From an uncultured Gammaproteobacteria bacterium (lineage in GTDB: Bacteria; Pseudomonadota; Gammaproteobacteria; Halothiobacillales; Halothiobacillaceae): a stretch of 17,670 bases of DNA. The stretch lies in contig CALKWL010000042.1 in the NCBI GenBank assembly GCA_938004235.1, forward strand, positions 1 through 17,670, in the 5' to 3' direction. Position 1 is the stretch's first letter, and each line of letters starts with the position of its first letter. Shown here one piece after another: positions 1 to 6,521 of this stretch. Under the pieces are notes generated by a model. It was not told the DNA's origin and did not search any database. It saw only the letters and a program-made list of their open reading frames with translations. The position numbers were made by a program, and so were the translations under genes.

Positions 1-1284
1 ACCCAGATAGCCGACCGCACCGGCATACACCCCACGTTTGACCGGCTCAAGTTCGTCGATGATTTCCATTGCCCGCACCTTGGGCGCGCCGGACACCGTG
101 CCCGCCGGGAAGGTGGCGCGTAGCACGTCCATCGCGGACAAACCGTCGCGCAACTGCCCGCTCACATTGGAAACAATGTGCATGACGTGCGAGTAGCGCT
201 CGATCACCATCTTGTCGGTCAGGCGCACGCTGCCGGTCTTGCACACGCGACCAATGTCGTTACGCCCCAGATCGATCAGCATCAAATGCTCGGCGCGCTC
301 TTTCGGATCAGCCAATAGCTCAGCTTCAAACGCCGCATCCTCGGCGGCATTGTGACCGCGGCGGCGCGTGCCGGCAATCGGACGCACGGTGACTTCTTCA
401 TCTTCCAGCCGCACCAGAATTTCCGGCGAAGAGCCCACGACCTGCATGTCATCCAGATCAAGGAAAAACATGTACGGCGAAGGATTCAGCCCGCGCAAGG
501 CACGGTACAAATCCAGGCTTGGCGCCGAGAACGGAATGCTCATGCGCTGGGAGAGCACCACCTGCATCACATCGCCCGCCGCAATGTACTCCTTGGCCTT
601 GTGCACCGCGTGTTTGAAGCCATCCTCGGTAAAGCCCGAAATGAAGTCGGCCTCGGCGACCTGCGCCGGGCGGTGCTGGGTCTGCGGCGGCGTCAGCGGC
701 AAGCGCAGTTGCGCTTCGATGGCATCCAGACGTTGCTGCGCAGCCTCCAGCCCGCCGGGCTGGGCGTGGACAATAATCTGCAAGCGCCCGCGCAGATTGT
801 CGAACACCACCACTTCATCCGAGAGCATCAACAAAATATCCGGCGCGCCGATGGTGTCCGGCTTGTACATTCCCTGCATCAGACGCGGCTCGATATAGCG
901 AATGCTGTCGTAGCCGAAATAGCCGACCAGCCCCCCGGAAAAACGCGGCAAACCGTCAAGATCCGGCACGCGGAAGCGCTGCTGGTAAGCCTCGATAAAT
1001 GCCAGCGGATCGGCGGCTTCAACCAACTCAACCAGCTCGCCTGCGACCTCAACCATAACGGCGCGATCACGTACCTTGAGCACTGTGCGCGCGGGCAGGC
1101 CGATGATGGAATAGCGCCCCCACTTCTCGCCGCCTTCCACGGACTCGAACAGGTAGCCGTAGGGCAGGTGCACGAGCTTGAGATAGACGGACAGCGGGGT
1201 GTCGAGATCGGCAAGGACTTCGCGCATCAGCGGGATGCGGTTATAGCCCTCGCGGCAAAGTTGTTCAAACTGTTCGGAACGCAT
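1..1284 (-). CDS. trpE: Anthranilate synthase component I, 3' end beyond window
   Basis: This is the large subunit of anthranilate synthase, which converts chorismate to anthranilate with ammonia from the TrpG partner, the first committed step of tryptophan synthesis in the cytoplasm. 428 codons are present and the frame is still open at the left edge; the family is usually near 490-500 residues, so the C-terminus is cut off by the window. Chorismate-binding motifs are clear: LMLIDLGRNDIGRVCK and, near the edge, GTVSGAPKVRAMEIIDELEP. The N-terminus MRSEQFEQLCREGYNRIPL is typical of the family. The start at 1284 is preceded by GGAG eight bases upstream. An in-frame ATG at 1374 would add 30 residues that do not look like TrpE, so I did not use it. 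It follows gph by 93 bases in the same direction, with no obvious attenuator between them. Family assignment is secure. Confidence 0.96.
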   Translation of the reverse strand, partial: MRSEQFEQLCREGYNRIPLMREVLADLDTPLSVYLKLVHLPYGYLFESVEGGEKWGRYSIIGLPARTVLKVRDRAVMVEVAGELVELVEAADPLAFIEAYQQRFRVPDLDGLPRFSGGLVGYFGYDSIRYIEPRLMQGMYKPDTIGAPDILLMLSDEVVVFDNLRGRLQIIVHAQPGGLEAAQQRLDAIEAQLRLPLTPPQTQHRPAQVAEADFISGFTEDGFKHAVHKAKEYIAAGDVMQVVLSQRMSIPFSAPSLDLYRALRGLNPSPYMFFLDLDDMQVVGSSPEILVRLEDEEVTVRPIAGTRRRGHNAAEDAAFEAELLADPKERAEHLMLIDLGRNDIGRVCKTGSVRLTDKMVIERYSHVMHIVSNVSGQLRDGLSAMDVLRATFPAGTVSGAPKVRAMEIIDELEPVKRGVYAGAVGYLG

Positions 1285-1377
1285 GATGGAATCTCCAGAA
1301 AAACGGACAGGAATCGACGGCGCGGTGTCAAAAACCTCGCCACCATCGCTTGCCTTGCCACATTTTTCTGTCATGGA

Positions 1378-2055
1378 TCATGATGCCTTGACCAACTCTT
1401 TCAGCTCGATCATGGAGTCGATCACCGCATCCGGATGGTAGTTGCGGATATCTTCGCCGTGGTTGTAGCCATAGCTCATGCAGATGATATTGAAGCCCGC
1501 CGCACGCGCCGCTTTCACGTCGGAGATTGAATCACCGATCATCAAAGCCTCGTGCGGAGCGCAATGAAACCAGCCCGCCGCATAAAACAGGGGGCCGGGG
1601 TCAGGCTTCTTCACCGGCAGAGTGTCGCCGGAAATCACGGTTTCGAACATATCAAAAATGCCCAAGTCCTTGAGCAAGGGCACGGTGAACTGTTCGGCCT
1701 TGTTGGTGACGCAACCGACGCGCAATCCCAACAACTTCACGAACTCCAGACCTTCCCTGACCCCCGGATAGAGGAAAGAGCGCCCCGAAGTATTGTCCGC
1801 ATAAAGTTGCTTGAACAGCGGCAGCGCCTGAGCAAACAGCACCGCATCCGGCTTGCCGTTCAAGTCATTGGTCAACGCACGCTCGACCAGACGCTCCACG
1901 CCGTTACCCACCCAGTTGCGCACCGCCGCCTCGCCGCGCAGCGGCATACCCAGCGCTTTCATCATCTCGTCCACGCAATAGGCAAGATCGGGCACGCTGT
2001 CGATCAGGGTGCCGTCCAGATCAAACAGCACCATTTTAGGTGCAAAGGTTTTCAT
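1378..2055 (-). CDS. gph: Phosphoglycolate phosphatase, HAD superfamily
   Basis: A HAD-superfamily hydrolase that dephosphorylates 2-phosphoglycolate, produced by Rubisco oxygenation or DNA repair. All HAD motifs are visible: motif I FDLDGTLIDS with the nucleophile and acid Asp12 and Asp14, motif II CVTNK near residue 117, the conserved Lys150 in KKPDP, and motif IV GDSISD at 174-179. At 225 residues it has the usual length, with a helical cap between motifs I and II. It begins five bases after the rpe stop codon, so the two are almost certainly co-transcribed and perhaps translationally coupled. The rpe-gph-trpE order is familiar in beta- and gammaproteobacteria and supports the gph call over another HAD phosphatase. 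Confidence 0.93.
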   Translation of the reverse strand: MKTFAPKMVLFDLDGTLIDSVPDLAYCVDEMMKALGMPLRGEAAVRNWVGNGVERLVERALTNDLNGKPDAVLFAQALPLFKQLYADNTSGRSFLYPGVREGLEFVKLLGLRVGCVTNKAEQFTVPLLKDLGIFDMFETVISGDTLPVKKPDPGPLFYAAGWFHCAPHEALMIGDSISDVKAARAAGFNIICMSYGYNHGEDIRNYHPDAVIDSMIELKELVKAS

Positions 2056-2060
2056 GCTAA

Positions 2061-2753
2061 TCAGCCGCCAACCTTGGCCAATTCGGCGCGCATCTCAGCG
2101 ATGACGGTGTCGTAACGGTTCGCGTCACTCTCGTTACGCTTACCGAACAAGGCAGAACCGGAAACAAAGGTATCCACACCAGATTCAGCCACTTCGCGGA
2201 TATTCGCCGCGCTCACACCACCGTCGATTTCCAGACGGCAGTCGTAGCCACCGGCATCAATCATTGCCCGCACCTTGCGCGCCTTGTCCAGCACATACGG
2301 AATGAACTTCTGGCCACCAAAGCCGGGGTTGACCGACATCAGCAGCACCATGTCCAGCTTGGGCAGCATGTATTCCAGAATATCCAGCGGCGTGGCCGGA
2401 TTGAACACCAGACCGGCCTTGCAGCCGCTTTCCTTAATCAAGCCGATGGTGCGGTCAACATGCTCGGAAGCTTCCGGGTGGAAGGTGATAAAGGTCGCGC
2501 CCGCCTTGGCAAAGTCCGGGATGATGCGATCAACCGGCTTGACCATCAAATGCACATCAATCGGCGCGGTCACGCCATGCTTGCGCAGCGCATCGCACAC
2601 CAGCGGCCCAATGGTCAGGTTAGGCACGTAATGGTTGTCCATCACATCGAAATGCACGATGTCAGCGCCAGCGGCCAGGACGTTATCCACTTCCTCGCCA
2701 AGTCGGGCAAAGTTGGCGGAGAGGATGGACGGGGCGATCAGATACTTGGACAT
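2061..2753 (-). CDS. rpe: Ribulose-phosphate 3-epimerase
   Basis: This enzyme interconverts ribulose 5-phosphate and xylulose 5-phosphate in the pentose phosphate and Calvin cycles. It is a TIM-barrel protein of 230 residues, the normal family length. Metal-binding and catalytic residues are in place: Ser9 in APSILSANFARLG, His34 and Asp36 in HFDVMDNHYVPNLTIGP, His68 in DVHLMV, and Asp177 in LEIDGGV. The phosphate-binding segments MSVNPGFGGQ and VSGSALF are also present. The ATG at 2753 has CTGGAG upstream at suitable spacing. It is probably the first gene of an rpe-gph-trpE transcript. Confidence 0.96.
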   Translation of the reverse strand: MSKYLIAPSILSANFARLGEEVDNVLAAGADIVHFDVMDNHYVPNLTIGPLVCDALRKHGVTAPIDVHLMVKPVDRIIPDFAKAGATFITFHPEASEHVDRTIGLIKESGCKAGLVFNPATPLDILEYMLPKLDMVLLMSVNPGFGGQKFIPYVLDKARKVRAMIDAGGYDCRLEIDGGVSAANIREVAESGVDTFVSGSALFGKRNESDANRYDTVIAEMRAELAKVGG

Positions 2754-2856
2754 GGAAAGACTCCAGACAAAAGATGAAAAATGTGACTTGCGCCAATTTA
2801 CCCCAAGCGCGAGGCGAATTCACCCCACTTCATCCAGGGAACGCCTTGTGACAGGC

Positions 2857-3195
2857 CTATTTTTTGGCGGCTGATGGCAGAAACGTGGCGATAAAGCGCA
2901 ATAGCTCCTCGGTCTGCGCCTCGCTCAAACTCTTGGCCATATCCACCATCACCTTGTGCCCGTTCCCGGCACGGTAGTTCTGCATCATGGCGGTGTAAGC
3001 CTCAACCGGCTTGCTGTTCAGACCGGGAAACATCGGCGGCACGCCCTGCCCCTTGCCGCCGTGGCACAGCGCGCAATGTGCCTTGTAGAGCTCCTTACCC
3101 GTGGCGGGCGCGGCTTGCGCCGGAGCATCCGCCCACGCGCCGGAGGCTGTTATAAGAAGAACAGCCACACTTACAACCCTGATGAAATGCGCCAT
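2857..3195 (-). CDS. Monohaem class I c-type cytochrome, exported
   Basis: A small periplasmic electron carrier. The first 22 residues form a Sec signal peptide (hydrophobic AVLLITASGAWA), with likely cleavage after Ala-Trp-Ala. One haem site is present: CALCH with Cys41, Cys44 and axial His45, followed by the GGKGQGVPPMFPGL loop usual in class I cytochromes. The distal Met ligand is probably Met83 or Met86; I cannot choose between them from sequence alone. At 112 residues it resembles the c5/c553-like single-domain cytochromes. It lies upstream of rpe in the same direction, but the 103-base gap and unrelated function argue for its own promoter, shared as a divergent region with argE. Its redox partners cannot be told from this window. 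Confidence 0.9.
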   Translation of the reverse strand: MAHFIRVVSVAVLLITASGAWADAPAQAAPATGKELYKAHCALCHGGKGQGVPPMFPGLNSKPVEAYTAMMQNYRAGNGHKVMVDMAKSLSEAQTEELLRFIATFLPSAAKK

Positions 3196-3262
3196 GTGTC
3201 GACCTTACTTCATGATTCAATCATTTTTTCTTATACCAGAAAAGCAAGCACAAAAGGACGTT

Positions 3263-3300
3263 TAGATGGGGAGGTGGCGGATAGATGGGGAGGTGGCGGA
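3263..3300. repeat. Perfect 19-bp tandem duplication upstream of argE
   Basis: The 19-base unit TAGATGGGGAGGTGGCGGA occurs twice head to tail (3263-3281 and 3282-3300) without a mismatch, and a further TGG follows. It sits in the divergent intergenic region between the cytochrome gene and argE, about 50 bases before the argE start. The unit is strongly purine-rich on the plus strand. Confidence 0.95.
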
Positions 3301-3349
3301 TGGAAACGTGCGTATCATGCTTTGAAAACCCTATTCTGAGGACTCCGCC

Positions 3350-4507
3350 ATGCCCGCCCCCGCTTTGCATGAAATGCTTGCCCGGCTGATTGCCATTCCT
3401 TCGGTCAGTAGCGTTAACCCGCTGTTCGATCAGGGCAACCGTGCGCTGATTGACGAAATCGCGGGCTGGATGGAAGCGGCAGGGTTTGCGGTGGAGATCG
3501 TGCCGCTACCGGGGCGACCCGACAAAGCCAACGTGATCGGCACGCTTGGCCAGGGTGCGGGCGGGCTGGTGCTGTCCGGGCATACCGACACCGTGCCTTG
3601 CGACCCGGAGTTGTGGACGCATGACCCTTTCCGCCTGACCGAGGCCGATGGCCGGCTGTATGGGCTGGGTACATCGGACATGAAGTCGTTCATCGCCCTT
3701 GCCTTGGAAGCCGCGCGCGGCCTGAACGCCAGCGAGCTGAAGCAGCCGCTGATTATTCTCGCCACGGCGGACGAGGAAAGTTCGATGGCGGGTGCGGAAG
3801 CCCTGGTCAAACTGGGGCGACCGAAGGCGCGCCATGCGGTGATCGGCGAGCCGACCGGCCTTAGGCCGATCCGTATGCACAAGGGCGTGATGATGGAGGC
3901 GATCCGCATTCGTGGACGTTCCGGGCATTCCAGCGACGCCAGCCTGGGCGCGAACGCGCTGGAGGGGATGCAGCAGGCTCTGGGCGCGCTGCTCGACTTC
4001 CGCACCGAGCTGCAACGCTGCCACTGCAATCCGCTGTTTCATGTGCCCGTGCCGACCATGAATCTGGGCTATATGCACGGCGGCGATAACCCGAACCGCA
4101 TCTGCGGGCATTGCGAGCTGCATATCGACGTGCGCCCGCTGCCGGGCATGGATATGCTGGAATTGCGCGACATGCTGCGCGAGCGCTTGCAACAGGCCGT
4201 CACCCTGCCCGGCCTGAACCTGACCCTCGAACCGCTCTTCCCCGGCACCGCGCCGATGGAAACCCCGCCGGATGCCGAACTGGTGAAAGTGACCGAGCGC
4301 CTGACCGGCCACACGGCAGGCGCTGTCGCGTTCGGCACCGAAGCGCCCTATCTGCGTGAGCTGGGCATGGACGTGGTGGTGCTCGGCCCCGGCGACATCG
4401 CGCAAGCGCACCAGCCGGATGAATATCTTGCGCTGGAACGCATTCCGCCGACGCTTGAACTGCTGCGCGGCTTGATTCAGCGGTTTTGTCTGACGGCGGA
4501 TGCCTGA
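3350..4507 (+). CDS. argE: Acetylornithine deacetylase, M20 metallopeptidase family
   Basis: A cytoplasmic zinc hydrolase that removes the acetyl group from N2-acetylornithine to give ornithine for arginine synthesis. The M20 signature is complete: LSGHTDTVP with metal ligand His78 and the nearby Asp80, bridging Asp110 in GLGTSDMKSF, catalytic Glu142 followed by metal ligand Glu143 in ATADEESSM, Glu167 in IGEPTGL, and the late His354 in QAHQPDEY. The 190s-290s hold the lid and dimerisation domain with GRSGHSSDASLG. 385 residues matches ArgE; other M20 amidases such as DapE are similar, but GEPTGLRPIRMHKG favours ArgE. The ATG at 3350 has GAGGA nine bases upstream. It is transcribed alone, divergent from the cytochrome gene. 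Confidence 0.93.
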   Translation: MPAPALHEMLARLIAIPSVSSVNPLFDQGNRALIDEIAGWMEAAGFAVEIVPLPGRPDKANVIGTLGQGAGGLVLSGHTDTVPCDPELWTHDPFRLTEADGRLYGLGTSDMKSFIALALEAARGLNASELKQPLIILATADEESSMAGAEALVKLGRPKARHAVIGEPTGLRPIRMHKGVMMEAIRIRGRSGHSSDASLGANALEGMQQALGALLDFRTELQRCHCNPLFHVPVPTMNLGYMHGGDNPNRICGHCELHIDVRPLPGMDMLELRDMLRERLQQAVTLPGLNLTLEPLFPGTAPMETPPDAELVKVTERLTGHTAGAVAFGTEAPYLRELGMDVVVLGPGDIAQAHQPDEYLALERIPPTLELLRGLIQRFCLTADA

Positions 4508-4540
4508 GAACGATAAAAGGGCAACGCCCCCAGTCTTCCG

Positions 4541-4576
4541 TTGACATTAGGCAGACACAGACCTAATGTCGCCACA
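4541..4576 (+). promoter_or_regulatory. Predicted promoter with overlapping operator of the brnT-like operon
   Basis: TTGACA at 4541-4546 is a perfect -35 box; TAATGT at 4564-4569 is a fair -10 box after a 17-base spacer. A perfect 9-bp inverted repeat, GACATTAGG (4543-4551) and CCTAATGTC (4562-4570), places one arm on each promoter element with a 10-base gap. This is the arrangement expected of a self-repressing toxin-antitoxin operator. Only six bases separate the -10 box from the ATG at 4576 and no ribosome-binding site is visible, so the transcript is predicted to be leaderless. Confidence 0.75.
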
Positions 4577-4872
4577 TGGAAAAACCATTTCGCTGGGATT
4601 TGGAAAAAAACGAACGATTGCTGCAAGAGCGCGGCCTTTCTTTCGAGCACATCACCGTGGCCGTTGAAACTGGCGGGCTTGTGCAGATTGTGCCGCATCC
4701 CAATCCGGAGAAATATCCACGGCAAAGCATCATGATCGTCGCTCACAAGGGCTACGCCTGGCTAGTGCCTTTCGTTGAGGAGGATGAGTATTTCTTCCTC
4801 AAAACCATCATTCCAAGCCGCAAAGCGACGCGAGACTACATAACGAACCAAGGGGCAAGCCATGAAACTTGA
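4576..4872 (+). CDS. BrnT-like toxin of a type II toxin-antitoxin pair
   Basis: A 98-residue protein resembling BrnT, a RelE-fold ribonuclease toxin. The opening FRWDLEKNERLLQERGLSFE matches the BrnT pattern (F-W-D-x-x-K-N ... G-x-S-F-E), and the end carries FLKTIIPSRKATRDYI, similar to the BrnT C-terminal SARKAT segment with its basic catalytic residues. It is longer in the middle than classical BrnT (the HPNPEKYPRQ insertion). The downstream antitoxin overlaps it by 11 bases, so translation is probably coupled. The start at 4576 lacks a Shine-Dalgarno sequence but sits six bases after a predicted -10 box, suggesting leaderless translation. The family call comes from motif recognition; RNase activity is inferred. 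Confidence 0.82.
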   Translation: MEKPFRWDLEKNERLLQERGLSFEHITVAVETGGLVQIVPHPNPEKYPRQSIMIVAHKGYAWLVPFVEEDEYFFLKTIIPSRKATRDYITNQGASHET

Positions 4873-5140
4873 TGCCTATGAATTGGAAGTACTGCACGCC
4901 TATGAATCAGGTGAGCTCATACCCGGCGCAACACGCGCTGAACTGGAGCGGATGCAAAATGCCGCACGGGCAACGGCCATCAAGGATCAACGCATCAACA
5001 TTCGCCTATCCTCGAACGACTTGCGCGACATTCAGACCAAGGCTCTGCAAGAGGGACTCCCCTACCAGACTCTAATCGCCAGCGTGCTGCATAAATACGT
5101 CACAGGGCGGTTTACGGAGAAAAGCTGTAACGAGACATAA
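4862..5140 (+). CDS. CopG/ribbon-helix-helix antitoxin partner, C-terminus altered
   Basis: The 92-residue partner of the preceding toxin. The C-terminal half holds a ribbon-helix-helix DNA-binding fold: strand RINIRLSSNDL near 44-54, then helices around IQTKALQEGLPYQTLIASVLHKYVTG. The N-terminal half (MKLDAYELEVLHAYESGEL) is helical and probably binds the toxin. It should neutralise the toxin and repress the operon through the palindrome at 4543-4570. The final residues, TEKSCNET, look like a mutated end: a near-copy of the last 55 bases occurs at 5432-5486, where the same frame runs on as TEKSFYEMQQALK before a stop. The native C-terminus therefore appears to have been displaced by the inserted brnA-like gene. 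The part that is lost lies beyond the DNA-binding fold. Confidence 0.82.
   Translation: MKLDAYELEVLHAYESGELIPGATRAELERMQNAARATAIKDQRINIRLSSNDLRDIQTKALQEGLPYQTLIASVLHKYVTGRFTEKSCNET
5081..5135 (+). repeat. Upstream copy of 55-bp direct repeat flanking brnA
   Basis: This stretch, the 3' end of the CopG-type antitoxin gene, recurs at 5432-5486 with an offset of 351 bases. By eye 51 of 55 positions match; differences are at 5085, 5110, 5127 and 5129. The two copies bracket the brnA-like gene. Confidence 0.93.
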
Positions 5141-5178
5141 TATTGGCTCGACCGCCCAATCCACCAAAAGCGACGATC

Positions 5179-5445
5179 ATGAACGCGAGCAACAACGCTA
5201 TGCCCACAGGCTGGACTGACCCGGACGACGCACCGGAGCTGAACGATGCGTTTTTTGAACAGGCGGATGAATTTGACGGCGAGCGCTTGGTCAAGCGCGG
5301 CAGGCCGCCTGTGGAAGCGCGCAAGGTGCAACTGACCGTGCGCTATGACGCAGAGGTAGTCGAGGCTTTCCGCGCCACGGGCAAAGGCTGGCAGGGACGC
5401 ATGAACGAGGCGCTAAAAGTCTGGTTAAAGCAGCGGGCTGCATAA
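5179..5445 (+). CDS. brnA: BrnA-family antitoxin, without an adjacent cognate toxin
   Basis: An 88-residue ribbon-helix-helix antitoxin of the BrnA family. Diagnostic features are the DDAPELNDAFFEQADEF segment near residues 13-29, the basic RLVKRGRPP stretch, then the strand VQLTVRYDAEVVEAFRATG and the C-terminal helix WQGRMNEALKVWLKQ. BrnA normally follows BrnT and represses the brnTA promoter. Here the gene before it is already a CopG-type antitoxin, so this is either an orphan or a second antitoxin for the same BrnT-like toxin. I chose the ATG at 5179 because homologues I know start at this point; a TTG at 5143 would add 12 residues and has no better ribosome-binding site. The stop codon lies inside the downstream 55-bp repeat. 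Confidence 0.83.
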   Translation: MNASNNAMPTGWTDPDDAPELNDAFFEQADEFDGERLVKRGRPPVEARKVQLTVRYDAEVVEAFRATGKGWQGRMNEALKVWLKQRAA

Positions 5446-5486
5446 ATACGTCACAGGGCGATTTACGGAGAAAAGCTTTTACGAGA
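5432..5486 (+). repeat. Downstream copy of 55-bp direct repeat flanking brnA
   Basis: This is the second copy of the repeat at 5081-5135, about 93% identical. It contains the brnA stop codon at 5443-5445 and then continues as the displaced end of the upstream antitoxin gene. Confidence 0.93.
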
Positions 5487-5506
5487 TGCAACAGGCGCTG
5501 AAATAA
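5438..5506 (+). pseudogene. Displaced original 3' end of the CopG-type antitoxin gene
   Basis: Read in the frame of the upstream antitoxin, this stretch encodes LHKYVTGRFTEKSFYEMQQALK followed by TAA. The first 13 residues equal those of the present antitoxin (residues 78 onward), after which the upstream copy diverges to SCNET. The simplest reading is that this was the native C-terminus before the brnA segment separated it from the rest of the gene. There is no start codon or ribosome-binding site of its own. Confidence 0.7.
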
Positions 5507-5524
5507 GTATCTCAGCGCCTGTTG
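5489..5524 (+). terminator. Strong hairpin after the brnT-like/brnA cluster, terminator candidate
   Basis: A perfect 13-bp inverted repeat (5489-5501 with 5512-5524) encloses a 10-base loop; the stem core is CAGGCGCTGA. The stop codon of the antitoxin remnant lies where stem meets loop. There is no T-tract after it, so it may act as an RNA-stabilising 3' hairpin rather than a classical intrinsic terminator. Confidence 0.55.
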
Positions 5525-5614
5525 GGAGGCAATAGCGAACGCGTAATGCACCGAAGAAGGGAAGCGCCACATCCGGCGGAATATGCTGCGCTTTTCCGTC
5601 CTACGCAGGTTGAA
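5525..5614. other. Short intergenic spacer with a degenerate palindrome
   Basis: No gene is visible. The stretch carries a decayed palindrome of the widespread intergenic kind: AATAGCGAACGCGTAATGC on one side and GGAATATGCTGCGCTTTTCC on the other are only roughly complementary. It marks the join between the toxin-antitoxin cluster and the AT-rich cassette. Confidence 0.45.
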
Positions 5615-5791
5615 TTACGTTTTCATACCTAGAATGTAACCACATGCGCCATCTTGATCCTTGACTTGAACAGAATCACCACATTTATAACTCTGCGTGC
5701 TATCTGAGCCACATCTTGGGCATTTTTGATCTTCTTTGCCGGACTCCCATTCATTACCACAGTCTTCGCATACATGATTCCAGCAGGACAT
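5615..5791 (-). CDS. Small zinc-ribbon protein, unknown function
   Basis: A 58-residue protein dominated by one zinc ribbon: Cys8 and Cys11 in CEDCG and Cys24 and Cys27 in CPRCG, separated by a 12-residue acidic linker (NEWESGKEDQKC). Two further cysteines at 37 and 50 could complete a second, irregular site. The layout is like FmdB or rubredoxin-type ribbons, but I cannot assign a function. I chose the ATG at 5791 because GGAGAG precedes it by seven bases; a longer start at 5827 adds 12 residues with no such site. It is the last of four same-strand small genes and shares their low GC content, in contrast to the GC-rich flanks. Confidence 0.75.
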   Translation of the reverse strand: MSCWNHVCEDCGNEWESGKEDQKCPRCGSDSTQSYKCGDSVQVKDQDGACGYILGMKT

Positions 5792-5927
5792 AACTAACTC
5801 TCCATCAATTAAAAAGAGGCAACGCAATATCTATAAATACCTAATGAGGCATTGCAACAATACACAATGCCGACCATAACATAACCCATATCTACGCACA
5901 TTCATCTGAAAATAGACGGGGTTATTT

Positions 5928-6107
5928 CTAGCTTCCGGTCGCCTCAACATCTATAACTTTTTTTACCCTACAGTTACTAGTCCCTACTATTTCTTCACTT
6001 GCTTCCGTAACCGCATCATCCCTATCCTCGGCATGGACATAAGCATCATGAACAAACTCTGATCCATCCGAACACTTCATCAGCAAAGTTACATGATACA
6101 TGCGCAT
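5928..6107 (-). CDS. 59-residue hypothetical protein
   Basis: A short frame beginning MRMYHVTLLMKCSDGSEF and ending KKVIDVEATGS. Its reality is supported by a strong ribosome-binding site, GGAGGAG seven bases before the ATG at 6107, by its position in line with three other minus-strand small genes, and by a plausible beta-strand / acidic-helix / beta-strand pattern (YHVTLLMKC, then HAEDRDDAVTEASEEIV, then CRVKKVIDVEA). Such a pattern resembles small single-domain proteins that take a variable in a DUF-like alpha/beta fold, but I do not recognise the family. It is strongly acidic in the middle. No membrane segment or signal peptide is visible. Confidence 0.68.
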   Translation of the reverse strand: MRMYHVTLLMKCSDGSEFVHDAYVHAEDRDDAVTEASEEIVGTSNCRVKKVIDVEATGS

Positions 6108-6155
6108 ACAATATCTCCTCCAGTTCTAATAAAGCCAAAATTAACAAAACTATTT

Positions 6156-6500
6156 TCAAGTTCTTTTTTTACTTTTTAATTTGTTATTCATTTCGATAAT
6201 TCTTTCATATTTTTCCCTTTCTTCATGAGTCATGCCTGGGTTTTCTTTAAGTTTTTGCCCCGCCTGCTTTGCCAATTCTCCTGGTGCACGTTCAATAGCA
6301 GCAGCTCCAATTTTGGCGGCCAATATACCTACATTGAGAACCGTTTTACCCACCATCTTTGCACTGGACTTTGCCTTATCCCCACCCGTTCCATAGTTAA
6401 AATTAAATTTAACTTCTTCAAATGCCTCCCCAAGATCAAAGAACTTTAGTTTTTGTTTCTTGCGCTTCTCGTCATTATCTCCAGGCGAATCGTCATTCAT
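6156..6500 (-). CDS. 114-residue hypothetical protein of AT-rich cassette
   Basis: I do not recognise this family. The N-terminus is very charged (MNDDSPGDNDEKRKKQKLKF), followed by FFDLGEAFEEVKFNFNYG. Residues 48-70 (KMVGKTVLNVGILAAKIGAA) are hydrophobic and glycine/alanine-rich and could lie on or in a membrane, or form a packed helix; it is too interrupted by Lys to be a confident transmembrane segment. The C-terminal 25 residues (THEEREKYERIIEMNNKLK) look like a short basic coiled coil. The ATG at 6500 follows TTAGG by about nine bases and lies 21 bases after the zinc-ribbon gene, so they are very likely one operon. Base composition is clearly lower in GC than the flanking genes. Confidence 0.75.
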   Translation of the reverse strand: MNDDSPGDNDEKRKKQKLKFFDLGEAFEEVKFNFNYGTGGDKAKSSAKMVGKTVLNVGILAAKIGAAAIERAPGELAKQAGQKLKENPGMTHEEREKYERIIEMNNKLKSKKRT

Positions 6501-6521
6501 ATATCCATACCTAAGTTTTTT

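Noticed and set aside
1285..1374. Longer trpE start at 1374
   Set aside because: The added 30 residues do not resemble TrpE, whereas the shorter start gives the usual N-terminus and has a well-placed GGAG.
352..1383. Plus-strand open frame of 343 codons
   Set aside because: Antisense shadow of trpE.
2846..2868. Possible plus-strand terminator GCCT-TGTGAC-AGGC with a T run
   Set aside because: The stem is only 4 bp and no plus-strand gene precedes it.
4518..4531. Hairpin GGGC-AAC-GCCC after argE
   Set aside because: Four-base stem and no T-tract; not enough to call a terminator.
5081..5486. CRISPR-like array
   Set aside because: Only two repeat copies separated by about 300 bases containing a gene; it is a duplication, not an array.
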